A DNA stretch of 64,000 nt, taken from positions 186,001 to 250,000 of the forward strand of contig NZ_JANKZL010000006.1 of the NCBI RefSeq assembly GCF_027568395.1. The letters are read 5' to 3'. Shown here piece by piece: positions 17,259-29,136 of the stretch. The position numbers were made by a program, and so were the translations under genes. Source of the DNA: Aminobacter sp. HY435. GTDB taxonomy: Bacteria > Pseudomonadota > Alphaproteobacteria > Rhizobiales > Rhizobiaceae. Numbering within the stretch: position 1 is the stretch's first letter; every line of letters begins with the position of its first letter. Under the pieces are notes generated by a model, which was not told where the DNA came from, ran no database searches, and was given only the letters and a program-made list of their open reading frames with translations.

Positions 17259-18721
17259 TCGTACTGCTCCCGGTACTTCCGGACGATGTAAAGCGCGACG
17301 ATGTTCATCACCAGCGTCAGCGCGAAGAGCGTGATGCCGAGCGCGAAGGCCACCAGCGTCTGCGGCGTGTTGAACTCAAGGTCGCCGGTCAACTGGTTGA
17401 CGATCTTGACGGTGATGGTGGTCATCGCCTCGAACGGATTGAGCGTCAGGTTTGCCGCCACACCCGCCGCCAGGACCACGATCATGGTCTCGCCGATGGC
17501 GCGCGAGGCGGTCAGCAGGATGGCGCCGACGATGCCCGGCAGCGCGGCTGGGAGGATGACGCGCTTGATCGTTTCCGAGCGCGTGGCGCCGAGGCCGAGC
17601 GAGCCGTCGCGCATGGCGCGCGGCACCGCGGTGATGATGTCGTCGGACAGCGACGAGACGACGGGGATAAGCATCACGCCCATCACCAAGCCGGCGGTCA
17701 GGATCGATTGCGCCTGGATGAACGGCGTGCCGCCGGCAAGGGCAGCCGAGATGTCGCGCAGGAAGGGTCCGAGCGTGACGAGCGCGAAGATACCGTAGAC
17801 GATGGTCGGGATGCCGGCGAGCAGCTCGAGCGCCGGCTTGACCACCGCGCGCACCCTGGGGGCGGCGTATTCCGACATGTAGACCGCCGACATCAGGCCG
17901 ACAGGCACCGCCACCAGCAGCGCGACAAAGGCGATGTAGAGCGTGCCGGCAAGCAGCGGGATCAAGCCGAACTGGCCTTCCGATGCACCGGCGCCGGCGG
18001 CCGCGAAGCGCGGATCCCAAACCGTTCCGAAGAAGAAGTTGCTCAGCGGCACCTTCTCGAAGAAGGCGATGGTCTGGAACAGCATCGACAGCACGATGCC
18101 GACAGTCGTCAGGATGGCCAGAGTCGAGGCGCCGAGCAGCCCCCACAGCATGACCTTTTCGACATTGTTGCGAGCCCGGGCGCGCGGGCTGATGCGGCCC
18201 AGGCTGTAGACCGACCCGATCAGCGCCAGGCCGATGGAGACGACCGCTGCGATCATGTTGAGGCGGTCCGACATGCGGTTAGTTTCCACCGCGATCGGAA
18301 GCATGTAGTCGGCCGTGTCCGGCGCCAATGCCACGCCCTTGGCGGCCAGCATCGGCTGCACTTCGGCAAAAGTCTTCGGCAGCGTCGCCAGTTGCTGTGC
18401 GTCGAGACGGGTCAGGCCGCTGGCCAGGCTCTTGACCAGCCCGACGGCCAGGTCCTCATGCGCGACGGTTCCGTCGGCGACATCGGTCGGCAGCGCGGCG
18501 TGGACATGGCGGTTGAGATAGGCGTTGGCGCCGATGTCCCAGCAGGCGAGGAAAATGACCGCCGGCACGACGCCCATCAGGAACGCCCACCAGCCGTGAT
18601 AGTGCGCACGCGAGTGCGGCTTGACCGAACCGTCGTCCTGCGCCCGCGCCCTTTGGCGGCCGAGCAGGAATGCGGCCAGTCCGATCGCGAGCACTATGGC
18701 GAAGACAAACAGGAAGGACAT
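17255..18721 (-). CDS. pstC: Phosphate ABC transporter permease PstC
   Basis: 488 residues from the ATG at 18721 ([20 protein letters not shown]); upstream frame is not conserved. An N-terminal extension has two extra membrane helices and a periplasmic part before the canonical permease domain (about 240-480), whose EAA loop reads [20 protein letters not shown]. The long form is normal for rhizobial PstC. It is separated from pstS by 91 bp containing a strong hairpin. Confidence 0.94.
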   Translation of the reverse strand: MSFLFVFAIVLAIGLAAFLLGRQRARAQDDGSVKPHSRAHYHGWWAFLMGVVPAVIFLACWDIGANAYLNRHVHAALPTDVADGTVAHEDLAVGLVKSLASGLTRLDAQQLATLPKTFAEVQPMLAAKGVALAPDTADYMLPIAVETNRMSDRLNMIAAVVSIGLALIGSVYSLGRISPRARARNNVEKVMLWGLLGASTLAILTTVGIVLSMLFQTIAFFEKVPLSNFFFGTVWDPRFAAAGAGASEGQFGLIPLLAGTLYIAFVALLVAVPVGLMSAVYMSEYAAPRVRAVVKPALELLAGIPTIVYGIFALVTLGPFLRDISAALAGGTPFIQAQSILTAGLVMGVMLIPVVSSLSDDIITAVPRAMRDGSLGLGATRSETIKRVILPAALPGIVGAILLTASRAIGETMIVVLAAGVAANLTLNPFEAMTTITVKIVNQLTGDLEFNTPQTLVAFALGITLFALTLVMNIVALYIVRKYREQYE

Positions 18722-18776
18722 GGACCAGCCTCGGTGGGTTCGCAAAGCATGCCGGCGCTGGCCGGCCAAGTCCCAA

Positions 18777-18801
18777 GGGGCGCCGGATTGTCCGGCGCCC
18801 C
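18777..18801. repeat. Strong hairpin between pstS and pstC
   Basis: An 11-bp perfect stem, GGGGCGCCGGA (18777-18787) with TCCGGCGCCCC (18791-18801), loop of 3 nt, no T tract. Located in the pstS-pstC gap, it probably stabilises the 3' end of pstS mRNA. Confidence 0.65.
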
Positions 18802-18812
18802 CTGGCAGTTCA

Positions 18813-19850
18813 TTACATGGTCTTGCCGGCGCCGAAGGCGTCGCGCTGGGCCGCGCGCTCTGCATCGGGAGCGGCGACCAGGCCGTAGTCGGCCAGCGGG
18901 CCTTCAGGGCCGACCATCTGGTCGTCGAGGAAGAACTCGACATATTCCTTCAGGCCCGGAACCACGCCGAGATGCGCCTTCTTGACGTAGAAGAACAGCG
19001 GACGCGACACCGGATACTCGCCAGAAGCGATGGTCTCGACCGAAGGCGTGATGCCGCCGACGGTGGCGACCTTCAGCTTGTCGGCGTTGTTTTCGTAGAA
19101 GGCGAGGCCGAACACGCCGACGCCGGTCTTGTTCGAGTCGATGCGGGCCAGCGTCTCGGAGTAGTCGCCGTCGATGTCGACAGCCTTGCCATCCTTGCGC
19201 ACGGCCTTGCAGGCGGCTTCGGCAGCCTTGTCGTCGAGGCCCGAAGCCTTGCCGGCTTCAACGCCGCCGAGCTTCTTGCAGCCGGCGATCAGCAGCTTCT
19301 CTTCGAAGACTTCGCGGGTGCCGTGCTTTTCGCCCGGAATGTAGGCGGCGATGTCCCAGTCGGGCAGGTTCGGGTTGACCTGGTTCCACTTGGTGTTCGG
19401 GTTGTCGACCAGCTTGCCGTCGACGGCAATCTTGGCGGCCAGCGCCTTGTACACGTCCTCGGGGGTCAGCGCCCAGTCCGGGCCCTTGACGTCGGTTGCG
19501 AAGACGATGCCGTCGTAGCCGATCTTCACTTCCTGGATGTCCTTGACGCCGGCGTCGACGCAGGACTGCACTTCGTCCTTCTTCATCGGACGCGAGGAGT
19601 TGGCGATGTCGATGGTGTTTTCGCCGACGCCCTTGCAGAACTCCTTGATGCCGGCGCCCGAACCGCCGGATTCTACGACCGGGGTCTTGAAGTTGGTGAA
19701 GGTCTCGCCGAACTGTTCGGCAACGATCTTGGCATAGGGCAGAACGGTCGAGGAACCGGCAACCTGAACCTGGTCGCGGGCCGAGGCATAACCTACCGAG
19801 GCGGCGATCGCGAAGGCAGCGGCCGACGCGGTGAGAAGAGCTTTTTTCAT
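18813..19850 (-). CDS. pstS: Periplasmic phosphate-binding protein PstS
   Basis: 345 residues from the ATG at 19850, which follows AGGAG. Signal peptide ends near residue 25 (GYASA-RDQ). Phosphate-binding loops are visible: GSSTVLPYAKIVAEQF near the mature N-terminus, ESGGSGAGIKEFCKG, and ANSSRPMKKDE. The second half has HGTREVFEEK and SRPLFFYVKKAHLG. First gene of the operon, downstream of a Pho box; expected to be strongly induced by phosphate starvation. Confidence 0.96.
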   Translation of the reverse strand: MKKALLTASAAAFAIAASVGYASARDQVQVAGSSTVLPYAKIVAEQFGETFTNFKTPVVESGGSGAGIKEFCKGVGENTIDIANSSRPMKKDEVQSCVDAGVKDIQEVKIGYDGIVFATDVKGPDWALTPEDVYKALAAKIAVDGKLVDNPNTKWNQVNPNLPDWDIAAYIPGEKHGTREVFEEKLLIAGCKKLGGVEAGKASGLDDKAAEAACKAVRKDGKAVDIDGDYSETLARIDSNKTGVGVFGLAFYENNADKLKVATVGGITPSVETIASGEYPVSRPLFFYVKKAHLGVVPGLKEYVEFFLDDQMVGPEGPLADYGLVAAPDAERAAQRDAFGAGKTM

Positions 19851-20206
19851 AGGGCCTGCTCCTGTTGGAGTATCTCGTATGACGCCTGTCTTCGGCGCCC
19901 GGTGAGCCAATAGCCCCCCTCTATTACAGTTAGATGACAGTTTCGTGTCACCCCTGTAACGGTCGCTGTGCATTGTGCCCAAGGGTTGCCCGGAACGGCA
20001 TTTTGCCGGCGCGAGGCAGACAACAGAAGACGCGCGAAAGCAAGCCGCCGGAGCCTGGCCCGGCGACGGTTTCCCACGCCCAATTGTCACATCTCCACAG
20101 CCTTGGTTGTGCGGCGGCAAGCGCGCGCATCGCTGCGGCGCGCTATCGATCGGAGCCCGGTCGCCGGAGTAACCGTTCCGCCATCGCGGCCGGCCCCTCG
20201 CAATCC
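19851..20206. other. 356-bp intergenic region upstream of pstS
   Basis: It holds the Pho box described at 19923-19940 and the pstS leader. The remainder (about 19960-20206), up to the stop of the hybrid kinase gene, shows no convincing gene or terminator. Confidence 0.5.
19923..19940 (-). promoter_or_regulatory. Pho box upstream of pstS
   Basis: On the minus strand CTGTCAT-CTAA-CTGTAAT, the classic two 7-bp repeats with 11-bp period. A third, weaker repeat (GTGACAC-GAAA) continues the same period just upstream. It ends about 72 bp from the pstS start codon. Confidence 0.88.
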
Positions 20207-23197
<2,991 letters not shown>

Positions 23198-23273
23198 CAG
23201 ACCTTGCCGGATAAGAATTAACGACTGACTAACCTTAACGCGCGGTTCTTATCCCGCGTCGGATCTGGCGCAA

Positions 23274-23630
23274 TCAATCGTCATTGGCCGCGTTGAGCTC
23301 TTCCGGCCGCATGCCGCCATTGGGATCCGAAACGCCGAGCGAGGCAGCCAGTATCAGCCGCCGCGACTTGAGCAGCGGCGAAATCGCCTTCTGCACGTCG
23401 GGCATCCTTGGGTTGCGCTCATGCGCGGCGACGGCCGCCAGGTCGGCATAGAGCTCGTTGACCATCACCTTGTTGGCGATCGGCGTGCCGTCGCGCTCCA
23501 CCGGCTTGATCACCTCGAAACGCAGGCAGCCTGCCTCCTCGTGCAACGTGGCCCGGGCATGTTCCGAAATCAGGTCGGTGAATTGCTGTTCGCAACCGTC
23601 GCGGGTTTCGAACTCTACGATGATGGTCAT
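23274..23630 (-). CDS. Antibiotic biosynthesis monooxygenase (ABM)-like protein
   Basis: 118 residues from the ATG at 23630 (MTIIVEFETRDGCEQQFTDL); a longer frame upstream is unconserved. A ferredoxin-like ABM domain spans about 1-95, with the typical EAGCLRFEVIKPVERDGTPI and a neighbouring ALYxDLAAVAAHE-like helix. The C-terminal ~35 residues (SPLLKSRRLILAASLGVSD) are a family-specific tail. ABM proteins include YgiN-type quinol monooxygenases; substrate cannot be told from sequence. Stands alone. Confidence 0.75.
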   Translation of the reverse strand: MTIIVEFETRDGCEQQFTDLISEHARATLHEEAGCLRFEVIKPVERDGTPIANKVMVNELYADLAAVAAHERNPRMPDVQKAISPLLKSRRLILAASLGVSDPNGGMRPEELNAANDD

Positions 23631-23927
23631 CTCAGCCAAGCGCGTCTGCCTTTCGGTGCGGAAATGCCGTCGTTTGTCCACGGCACAGCCTTGTCAGGCT
23701 AGCCCATCACAGGTGAAAGCGGAATCGATTTTCGGGCCACCTCGCCGCAAGGTCGGGCTTGGTGCCGCGAACTTGCGGGCGCACCGGCGGGCTGGAAGGT
23801 GTGCTGCCCGCCGGGCGTTGCCGAAGACGCGCACTCGATACATTGCGCAGGTGGATGGTGCCGATCCGATGGTGAACAATTCGTGAAGACGAGAGCGCGT
23901 TTTTTCGCTGATTGCCGAAATCGCAGC

Positions 23928-23952
23928 GGAACCGCTGTTTCGGCAACGAGTT
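23928..23952 (+). promoter_or_regulatory. Candidate EcfG promoter for a small RNA
   Basis: GGAAC (23928-23932), 16-nt spacer, AGTT (23949-23952), the same variant -10 as in front of nepR. No open reading frame follows, but a strong terminator ends 84 bp downstream. Confidence 0.5.
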
Positions 23953-23958
23953 GATATC

Positions 23959-24036
23959 GTGGCGCCCGGCGCGGCCTTTGTTCCTTTCAGCCACGCCGAT
24001 TAGGGCCCGCCGCTCTCCGGCGGCGGGCTCTTTTTT
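23959..24036 (+). ncRNA. Candidate EcfG-dependent small RNA
   Basis: Between the promoter match and a Rho-independent terminator there is room for a transcript of about 78 nt. The terminator has the stem GCCCGCCG with CGGCGGGC (24005-24028) and then TC followed by six T residues. No start codon with a ribosome binding site is present inside. The layout (promoter, short body, GC-rich terminator in a 540-bp gene-free gap) is that of a bacterial sRNA. The 5' end is estimated as seven bases after the -10. Confidence 0.4.
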
Positions 24037-24172
24037 GCGCTTCCGTCCTGCCTCTGCGGCTGCAATCCCGCCACAACCCAGAGTGACTCGACATCTCCCA
24101 GGTTGTGGAGCAAGCTTCGCCCGGTAATAGAAAAGCGGCTCCTTGCAACCGCAGCGTTTGGGAGGCAGGTCG

Positions 24173-24376
24173 ATGCAAGCGGCTGTGGCCGGCGCAATTC
24201 TGAGACCTGAAGACATGAAGATGCTGGCGCGGGTTCTTGCCCAATGCGAACCGGCGGCAACTTCGGTCGAACGCGACAAAAGGGCTGCCGAACTCATTCA
24301 TCACTTTGGCGCAGGCGTGAAAGACGAGTCCCTGCTCGTCAAGCTGATGATCGGAAGCGGCCACCAAGCGGCTTGA
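24173..24376 (+). CDS. Small hypothetical protein, paralogue of the next gene
   Basis: 67 residues from the ATG at 24173, preceded by GGGAGGCAGG. Predicted all-helical and soluble: ILRPEDMKMLARVLAQC, then ERDKRAAELIHHFGAGVKDE. It shares pattern and spacing with the protein encoded at 24451 (P-x-D-x-x-x-I/L-x-R-V near the start; A-x-x-L/I-I-x-x-F/Y-x-x-G-V-x-D-E near the end), so the two are tandem paralogues. No known function. Confidence 0.65.
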   Translation: MQAAVAGAILRPEDMKMLARVLAQCEPAATSVERDKRAAELIHHFGAGVKDESLLVKLMIGSGHQAA

Positions 24377-24450
24377 AATCAACACAGCATCCCAACGTGC
24401 ATGAAACGCATTGAAAAGGCGTAACCAAGTAAACTCTATGGGAGAAGACT

Positions 24451-24678
24451 ATGGAGCATGTACTTTTCACCCGGCCTAACTCCCCGATTTACCCCGCCGA
24501 CCTCAGGCTCATACAACGCGTGTTCGACCAGATTTGCGCCGAACGCGGCGAGGATCCGAGTTCGGTCTGGGCGACCGAAATTGCCAGGACGTTGATCTCC
24601 CTCTACCGGTCCGGCGTGCGTGACGAAGAGCTGCTCTCCGCCAGCGTGCCGCGTTTCCGGGCAAAGACTGCCGCCTGA
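24451..24678 (+). CDS. Small hypothetical protein, paralogue of the preceding gene
   Basis: 75 residues; GGGAGAAG lies 9 nt before the ATG. It reads YPADLRLIQRVFDQICAERG, then EIARTLISLYRSGVRDEELL. Helical and soluble, with no cysteine pair or membrane segment. Similarity to the protein at 24173 suggests local duplication; small proteins of this type are widespread in rhizobia and I know of no assigned role. Confidence 0.7.
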   Translation: MEHVLFTRPNSPIYPADLRLIQRVFDQICAERGEDPSSVWATEIARTLISLYRSGVRDEELLSASVPRFRAKTAA

Positions 24679-24897
24679 CAGCAATGGCCGGCAGCGCCTG
24701 ACAGCCGGAGCTTGTCTCCGGCCTCTTCATGTATTGCCGATTTTCCCGGCGCGGCTCGACACTGCGCCCAAAAATCCATGCGCGCGCCGGAGCGCCGTCA
24801 TGTTTGCTGTTCCATGGCCGTTGCCAGTCTCCGCATCGGAGACGACAATGTCGGCCAAGCAGTTCACGAATCACCGGCTGTGCCGGCGGGGCGAAAC

Positions 24898-25434
24898 ATG
24901 GAGCGGCTTGCCACGATGGTCTGTGCGATCATCGCCGTTGCTGCCGTATCGACGGCGGCGTCCGGCGCGGAACGACGCGGCGGTTTGTTGCTCACTCAGC
25001 CGCAGCAAAACGGCATGACCGCGCTCTATGCGCGCTGGCCCGGCGCTGCGATGAGCTATCCGACAGCGATGACGCGCTACCGCTACGCCGTCGAGCGCGA
25101 GAACCTGCCACCCCGGACCTACCCATTCATCATGTCTGCAAAGCCGCCATTCGGCGGTCCCTGGACCTGGACGGCGCAAAACGGCTCGCATGCAAGGCGC
25201 ATGGCGGATGGCGCCATGCACCTCAGCCTCACCAACCTTCTCGCCAACTGGTTTGTCGAGATCGATTGCCGCGACGCCGGCTGGCCGGTCTTTGCCTGCG
25301 CCGATGGCATCGAGCGCATCGCAGAGGCGCCCACGCCGGAATTGCTTGTCATCGACGGCGTGGAGTTTTCGCGGGTGCTGCCGACAGCTTCGCAGTTGCC
25401 CGAAGTGTCCGCACCGATCGTTTCAGTGCAGTGA
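24898..25434 (+). CDS. Exported hypothetical protein
   Basis: 178 residues from the ATG at 24898 (GGGGCG upstream), chosen because it starts a clear signal peptide (MERLATMVCAIIAVAAVSTA, cleavage after ASG-A). The mature protein has TWTAQNGSHARRMADGAMHL, a cysteine pair (EIDCRDAGWPVFACADG) and a C-terminus rich in proline and valine. No family recognised. It stands alone, followed by a strong hairpin. Confidence 0.6.
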   Translation: MERLATMVCAIIAVAAVSTAASGAERRGGLLLTQPQQNGMTALYARWPGAAMSYPTAMTRYRYAVERENLPPRTYPFIMSAKPPFGGPWTWTAQNGSHARRMADGAMHLSLTNLLANWFVEIDCRDAGWPVFACADGIERIAEAPTPELLVIDGVEFSRVLPTASQLPEVSAPIVSVQ

Positions 25435-25445
25435 CGCAAGCTTCC

Positions 25446-25472
25446 GGCCCGCCGCGCGCCGGGCGGCGGGCC
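25446..25472. terminator. GC-rich hairpin between converging genes
   Basis: Arms GGCCCGCCG (25446-25454) and CGGCGGGCC (25464-25472), 9-nt loop. It lies between the stops of two converging genes and probably ends both transcripts; the T tract is weak. Confidence 0.55.
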
Positions 25473-25492
25473 TGTTGTCGTCAAGCAGGGTG

Positions 25493-25627
25493 TCAGTGGG
25501 TGTAGAAATACCCCACCGCAAGCACCGCGCCGACAAGCAGCAGCATCACCAGCCAGCCCTTGGCGGCTTCGCGGCCGCCTGCGGCCTTTTCGATGGCGGA
25601 CGTGTTCTTGGTGTCGTTCGTGTTCAT
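25493..25627 (-). CDS. Small single-pass membrane protein
   Basis: 44 residues from the ATG at 25627, which follows GAGAGGG. A charged, polar N-terminus (MNTNDTKNTSAIEKAAGG) leads into one membrane helix (GWLVMLLLVGAVLAVGYFY). Too short for family assignment. It lies alone and converges on the exported protein gene. Confidence 0.6.
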   Translation of the reverse strand: MNTNDTKNTSAIEKAAGGREAAKGWLVMLLLVGAVLAVGYFYTH

Positions 25628-25833
25628 GTGAATTTCCCTCTCGGGCAAAGATGTCGAGGTGCGACGACGCTCGGTCTGCCGGCCGGTCGAACCGGTCTTC
25701 AGAACCCCAGCGCAGCGATGGTGATGGATTTGCGTTGCAGCCCCGCGCCCAGCTGGACGCGCAAGGGACACTGGCAACGCCTTGATCGGCGTGATCTTTT
25801 CCGAAAACCGATGCCGATTTTCGTGGTCACGAC

Positions 25834-26292
25834 CTAGGCCGGTAGCGGCGGCGCCCGTGCCGAAAATGCGACGAAGCGCTGTTTTGGGGCTGCGGCGCGA
25901 TCCGGCCCGACGGCGGCAGCCTGCCCCGGTTCATGCAAGATCAGTTGTGCAACAACGGCGAGCGCGGCCTTGCCCCAACCACCGGTCGATTTGCCCGAAT
26001 GCTTGGTCTCGGAACTGCGCAGGGCCGACTGGTTTCGGTCGTGGCTCGACAGCAGGGGCTGCGGGTTGCCGATGTCGGCGACGCCCTGCCCGGCGCGCCA
26101 GTCGCGTTGCTCGGGCGACGGTCCCTCGAGGCTCTGCGGCAGCAGAACCAGCGCCCATGTCAGCAGAAGCGCGATCAGGCGCAACGTGGCGCCTTTCGCG
26201 GTCTTGCTGGAATCTGGGCTGTTTTCGGTCGGGATTTGGATTGGCCTTGTCCTGGTCGGGTCCCTTTTGGCATCGCCCGCGGCCCGTTTCAA
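25834..26292 (-). CDS. Doubtful hypothetical protein with one hydrophobic segment
   Basis: 152 codons from a TTG at 26292. The only recognisable feature is a hydrophobic stretch (LRLIALLLTWALVLLP) near residues 37-52, followed by a polar, glutamine- and serine-rich region. No ribosome binding site stands out and a long overlapping frame exists on the other strand, so this may not be a gene. It is listed because the hydrophobic signal-like segment looks more protein-like than the opposite frame. Confidence 0.3.
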   Translation of the reverse strand: MKRAAGDAKRDPTRTRPIQIPTENSPDSSKTAKGATLRLIALLLTWALVLLPQSLEGPSPEQRDWRAGQGVADIGNPQPLLSSHDRNQSALRSSETKHSGKSTGGWGKAALAVVAQLILHEPGQAAAVGPDRAAAPKQRFVAFSARAPPLPA

Positions 26293-26365
26293 CCTTGGCT
26301 CGAAAAAGTCGCTGCCTCAGTTGCCTGTCGCGGCGGTCGTCATATGATCAGCCGAGGAGGACACC

Positions 26366-26761
26366 ATGGCCAACACAGACTTCAGGTCCGTCGATGAGTA
26401 TATGTCAGCACAGCCGGAAGCCGCGCGCCCCACGCTGGCTGCAATACGCCAGATCATCCGGCAAGTGCTGCCGGCCGCGGAAGAAGTCATTTCCTACCAG
26501 ATCCCGGCATACAAGGTCGATGGAGGCCGGGTGATCTATTTCTCCGGCTGGAAAGAGCATTATTCCCTTTATCCGGTGACGGCTGCGCTCATGCAGGCGT
26601 TGGCCGACGAGATCGCGCCTTATGTCGCCGGCAAGGGCACGCTCCGTTTCTCCTATGCCGAACCTGTCCCGGCAAGACTGATCGAGCGCATCGTGCGTAT
26701 TCGCGCCGACGAAGTCGCAGCCGAAACCAGAGCAAAGGCAACCAGGCCGAAACGTCGCTGA
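26366..26761 (+). CDS. DUF1801 (YdhG-like) protein
   Basis: 131 residues, GAGGAG 8 nt before the ATG. The DUF1801 fold is clear: SVDEYMSAQPEAARPTLAAI, EEVISYQIPAYKVDGGRVIY, FSGWKEHYSLYPV and GKGTLRFSYAEPVPARLIER. The family is related to frataxin-like YdhG of Bacillus, described as an iron chaperone, but most members are uncharacterised. The basic tail (AETRAKATRPKRR) is common. Single gene. Confidence 0.85.
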   Translation: MANTDFRSVDEYMSAQPEAARPTLAAIRQIIRQVLPAAEEVISYQIPAYKVDGGRVIYFSGWKEHYSLYPVTAALMQALADEIAPYVAGKGTLRFSYAEPVPARLIERIVRIRADEVAAETRAKATRPKRR

Positions 26762-26767
26762 CCCAGA

Positions 26768-27070
26768 TCAGGGCACGTCGTCGCTCGCCACCGGACCGCC
26801 TTCGCCTTCCAGCGTCGACAGCCGCCGCGTTACCGATCGGCTGAACTTCAGCCGAACGCCCGCACCGTCGGCACCTTGCTCCGCAATGAAAACGGCTCCC
26901 AGCCCCTCGAGCGCAGACTGCAACGCTTCGATGGCACCATCGCCGGGCGTCGAAATCTTGCGTTCGAACGCTTCGATGACCTCTTCGGCCACGCCCGAAC
27001 GCTTTGCCAGTTTCTCCCTGGTGACTTCAACCAGCGCACGCGCCGCCTTGCAGACCGATCCCGATATCAT
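26768..27070 (-). CDS. Helix-turn-helix (XRE-like) protein
   Basis: 100 residues from the ATG at 27070 (MISGSVCKAARALVEVTREK). The N-terminal half is a lambda-repressor-like HTH: the LAKRSGVAEEVIEAFERK segment corresponds to helices 2-4, then ALQSALEGLGAVFIAEQGAD as in many rhizobial single-domain XRE proteins. The C-terminus (GVRLKFSRSVTRRLSTLEGE) is typical of that group. Probable DNA-binding regulator; target unknown. It converges on the DUF1801 gene with 6 bp between stops. Confidence 0.75.
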   Translation of the reverse strand: MISGSVCKAARALVEVTREKLAKRSGVAEEVIEAFERKISTPGDGAIEALQSALEGLGAVFIAEQGADGAGVRLKFSRSVTRRLSTLEGEGGPVASDDVP

Positions 27071-27268
27071 CAGCAGCCACTCCGTATTCTGCTCTGTGCC
27101 AGCACGAAGCACGAGGTTAGCGCGGCAGCCGCTGCCGGTTCAATCGGGCGAAGTCGGAACCGCCCATCAAATTGTAGGTCGCGCCATGGCTCGAGAAAAT
27201 CCCCCTGCCATGCGCCGCGTCGACTTGCGGCGCGAGGCCGGGGTTTTCGTACGGCGAAAGCGTGCCGG

Positions 27269-27936
27269 TCAGAACTTGTAGGCGACGCCGAGGCGGAAGT
27301 CGTGCGACGACAGGTTGATATGTGCATCATCAATCATGAAGAAGTCCGGCTGCGCGAAGCCTTTGGAGCCAAAATCGGAATAGCGTACTCGGCGCGCACG
27401 ACGATATTATCGGTGGCCGCATATTCGGCGCCCAGGCCGACATTCCAGCCGACCATGGACTTGCTTTCCGCATAGTACACATGGCCGGTATCCAGAACGA
27501 AATCGAAGTCGTATTTTGCCGCGGAAAGCCCGCCGGCCACGTATGGCAGGAACCGACCCATTGCATAGCCGAGACGCGCACGAAGCGCGGCTGTGTACTT
27601 GATCTCCGCGCTTGCTGTCGGAACCGGGCGCAGGCCCAGCCACCAGTAGTCGTTGCTTCCCTTGATGTTCGTGAAGTTCAGATCACCGTCAACACCCAGA
27701 ACGACACCATTGGACATCTGAAAATTGTAGCCCGCGTAGACGCCACCGAAGAAGCCGTCAGGATCGTAATTGACGTATTCGCCGGGGAAATCCGTGTTGG
27801 TGTAGAGAGATTGACCCACAGCATACCCGGCCTGCACGCCGACATACGCTCCCGACCAGTCGTAAATCCGGTCCTGCGCGACGGCGCTTCCGACGTTGAG
27901 TGCAAGCAAGCCTGCTGCAAGCAGTAGAGTTCTCAT
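27269..27936 (-). pseudogene. Frameshifted Omp25/Omp31-type outer-membrane beta-barrel protein
   Basis: The start is a signal peptide (MRTLLLAAGLLALNVGSAVA-QD) followed by WSGAYVGVQAGYAVGQS and regular beta-hairpins of the Omp25/RopB-like porin family. At about 27384, after VRAEY, one base is missing: the original frame drifts into an unrelated tail and stops at 27334. In the shifted frame the expected ending is intact (YSDFGSKGFAQPDFFM ... SHDFRLGVAYKF), terminating at 27269 with the C-terminal Phe needed for BAM insertion. So the gene is either recently broken or carries a sequencing error. Confidence 0.82.
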
Positions 27937-28195
27937 GAGTTCTCCCGAGCAAGATCATCCTTGCGTCGGTAACACGCTTCCAGAAGTATTGAAAGGAATG
28001 ATGCTCGGCGAATTTATCGACGACAAGAAGAATTGGATGCACCGCTTCAGGTCTTCAGCTTGCCGACGCTGCCAAGGCGCGGCATGCTTGTGGATATTCC
28101 GTTGCCGATTGGCCACATATTCTATGTTGCTAACGTAGGGCGGCGGCCAGAGCCTGCGCCTCAAGGTAGCGGGCTTTATATCTTTTCGTCTACTG

Positions 28196-28891
28196 TCACA
28201 TCTTTTTGGCTCGGAGCACTTGTGGCACCGCAACCGCGATCAGCACAGCCGCGGCGGCTATGAACAGGGCTCCACCCGCCATGACATAGCTGCAGACGCC
28301 AACGATCCCACCTAGCATGAAGGCAATGATTGTACTGGAATAGAGCTTGAGACGTGCAACAGCCGAAGGGCGATCGGGAGGACTGACAACCAATGCAGCC
28401 AGCCCGAGCCCGATGTCGGTAGCCATGCCAGAGACATGCGTTGTTCTTACGCGCGCGTGCGATATTCGGGTTGATGCCGCGTTCTGGATGCCCATGATGA
28501 AGCTGAGGCATACGATCAGTGTCATGCCCTGGCCCGAGATCGGGAACAACACGTCGAATATCCCCACGACAACCAACAGTCCGGCTTCGACGGTGATGCT
28601 ATAAGCGTAAATGGCCTTCACGCCCTGACGCCGACCAAGTTCGATGAGCAGCCCCGACCCGAAGGCCCCAGCGATGAAAGCGACGACGAGCGAGCCGAAG
28701 AATGTCGCCTGACCAAACTTGCCCAGTCCGAAATAGTCCGAAAGTGCCGATACGTTGCCGGTCATGTTGGCCGAAAAGAACCCCGTCGCCTGAAACCCGG
28801 CAGCGTTCACCGCACCGGCAATTCCCGCGAGCAGCGCTGCAAGCCTGACATCGATGTCGAGCGAACGTTGATCGCCTTCACGGATAAGCAT
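28196..28891 (-). CDS. DUF1275 (YoaK-like) membrane protein
   Basis: 231 residues from the ATG at 28891 (MLIREGDQRSLDID). Six or seven membrane helices. Family motifs: LAGIAGAVNAAGFQATGFFS, ANMTGNVSALSDYFG, FIMGIQNAASTRI and TTHVSGMATDIG. DUF1275/YoaK proteins are inner-membrane proteins of unknown transport role. The GC content is lower than in surrounding genes. Single gene with no operon partner. Confidence 0.82.
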   Translation of the reverse strand: MLIREGDQRSLDIDVRLAALLAGIAGAVNAAGFQATGFFSANMTGNVSALSDYFGLGKFGQATFFGSLVVAFIAGAFGSGLLIELGRRQGVKAIYAYSITVEAGLLVVVGIFDVLFPISGQGMTLIVCLSFIMGIQNAASTRISHARVRTTHVSGMATDIGLGLAALVVSPPDRPSAVARLKLYSSTIIAFMLGGIVGVCSYVMAGGALFIAAAAVLIAVAVPQVLRAKKM

Positions 28892-29136
28892 CCCGAATCT
28901 CCGCCCCCGGCAATGTGGCAGCACAAGATTTCCACGGTTTGAGAATCGTGGCCAGACAAGACCCGATTTGGCAACGCCCACAACGAACGATCAATCAAAA
29001 TCATCTTGGCCAAACCAATGCCCGCCCAGCACGCCACCGAGTAGAGCGAACGCTTTCCGCGGGCCATCCCGGGAAGGGCTTATTTGACTGTTATTTGATG
29101 AGTTCAGCCCAAGCCAGACGAAGTGCCTGAAAAGCT

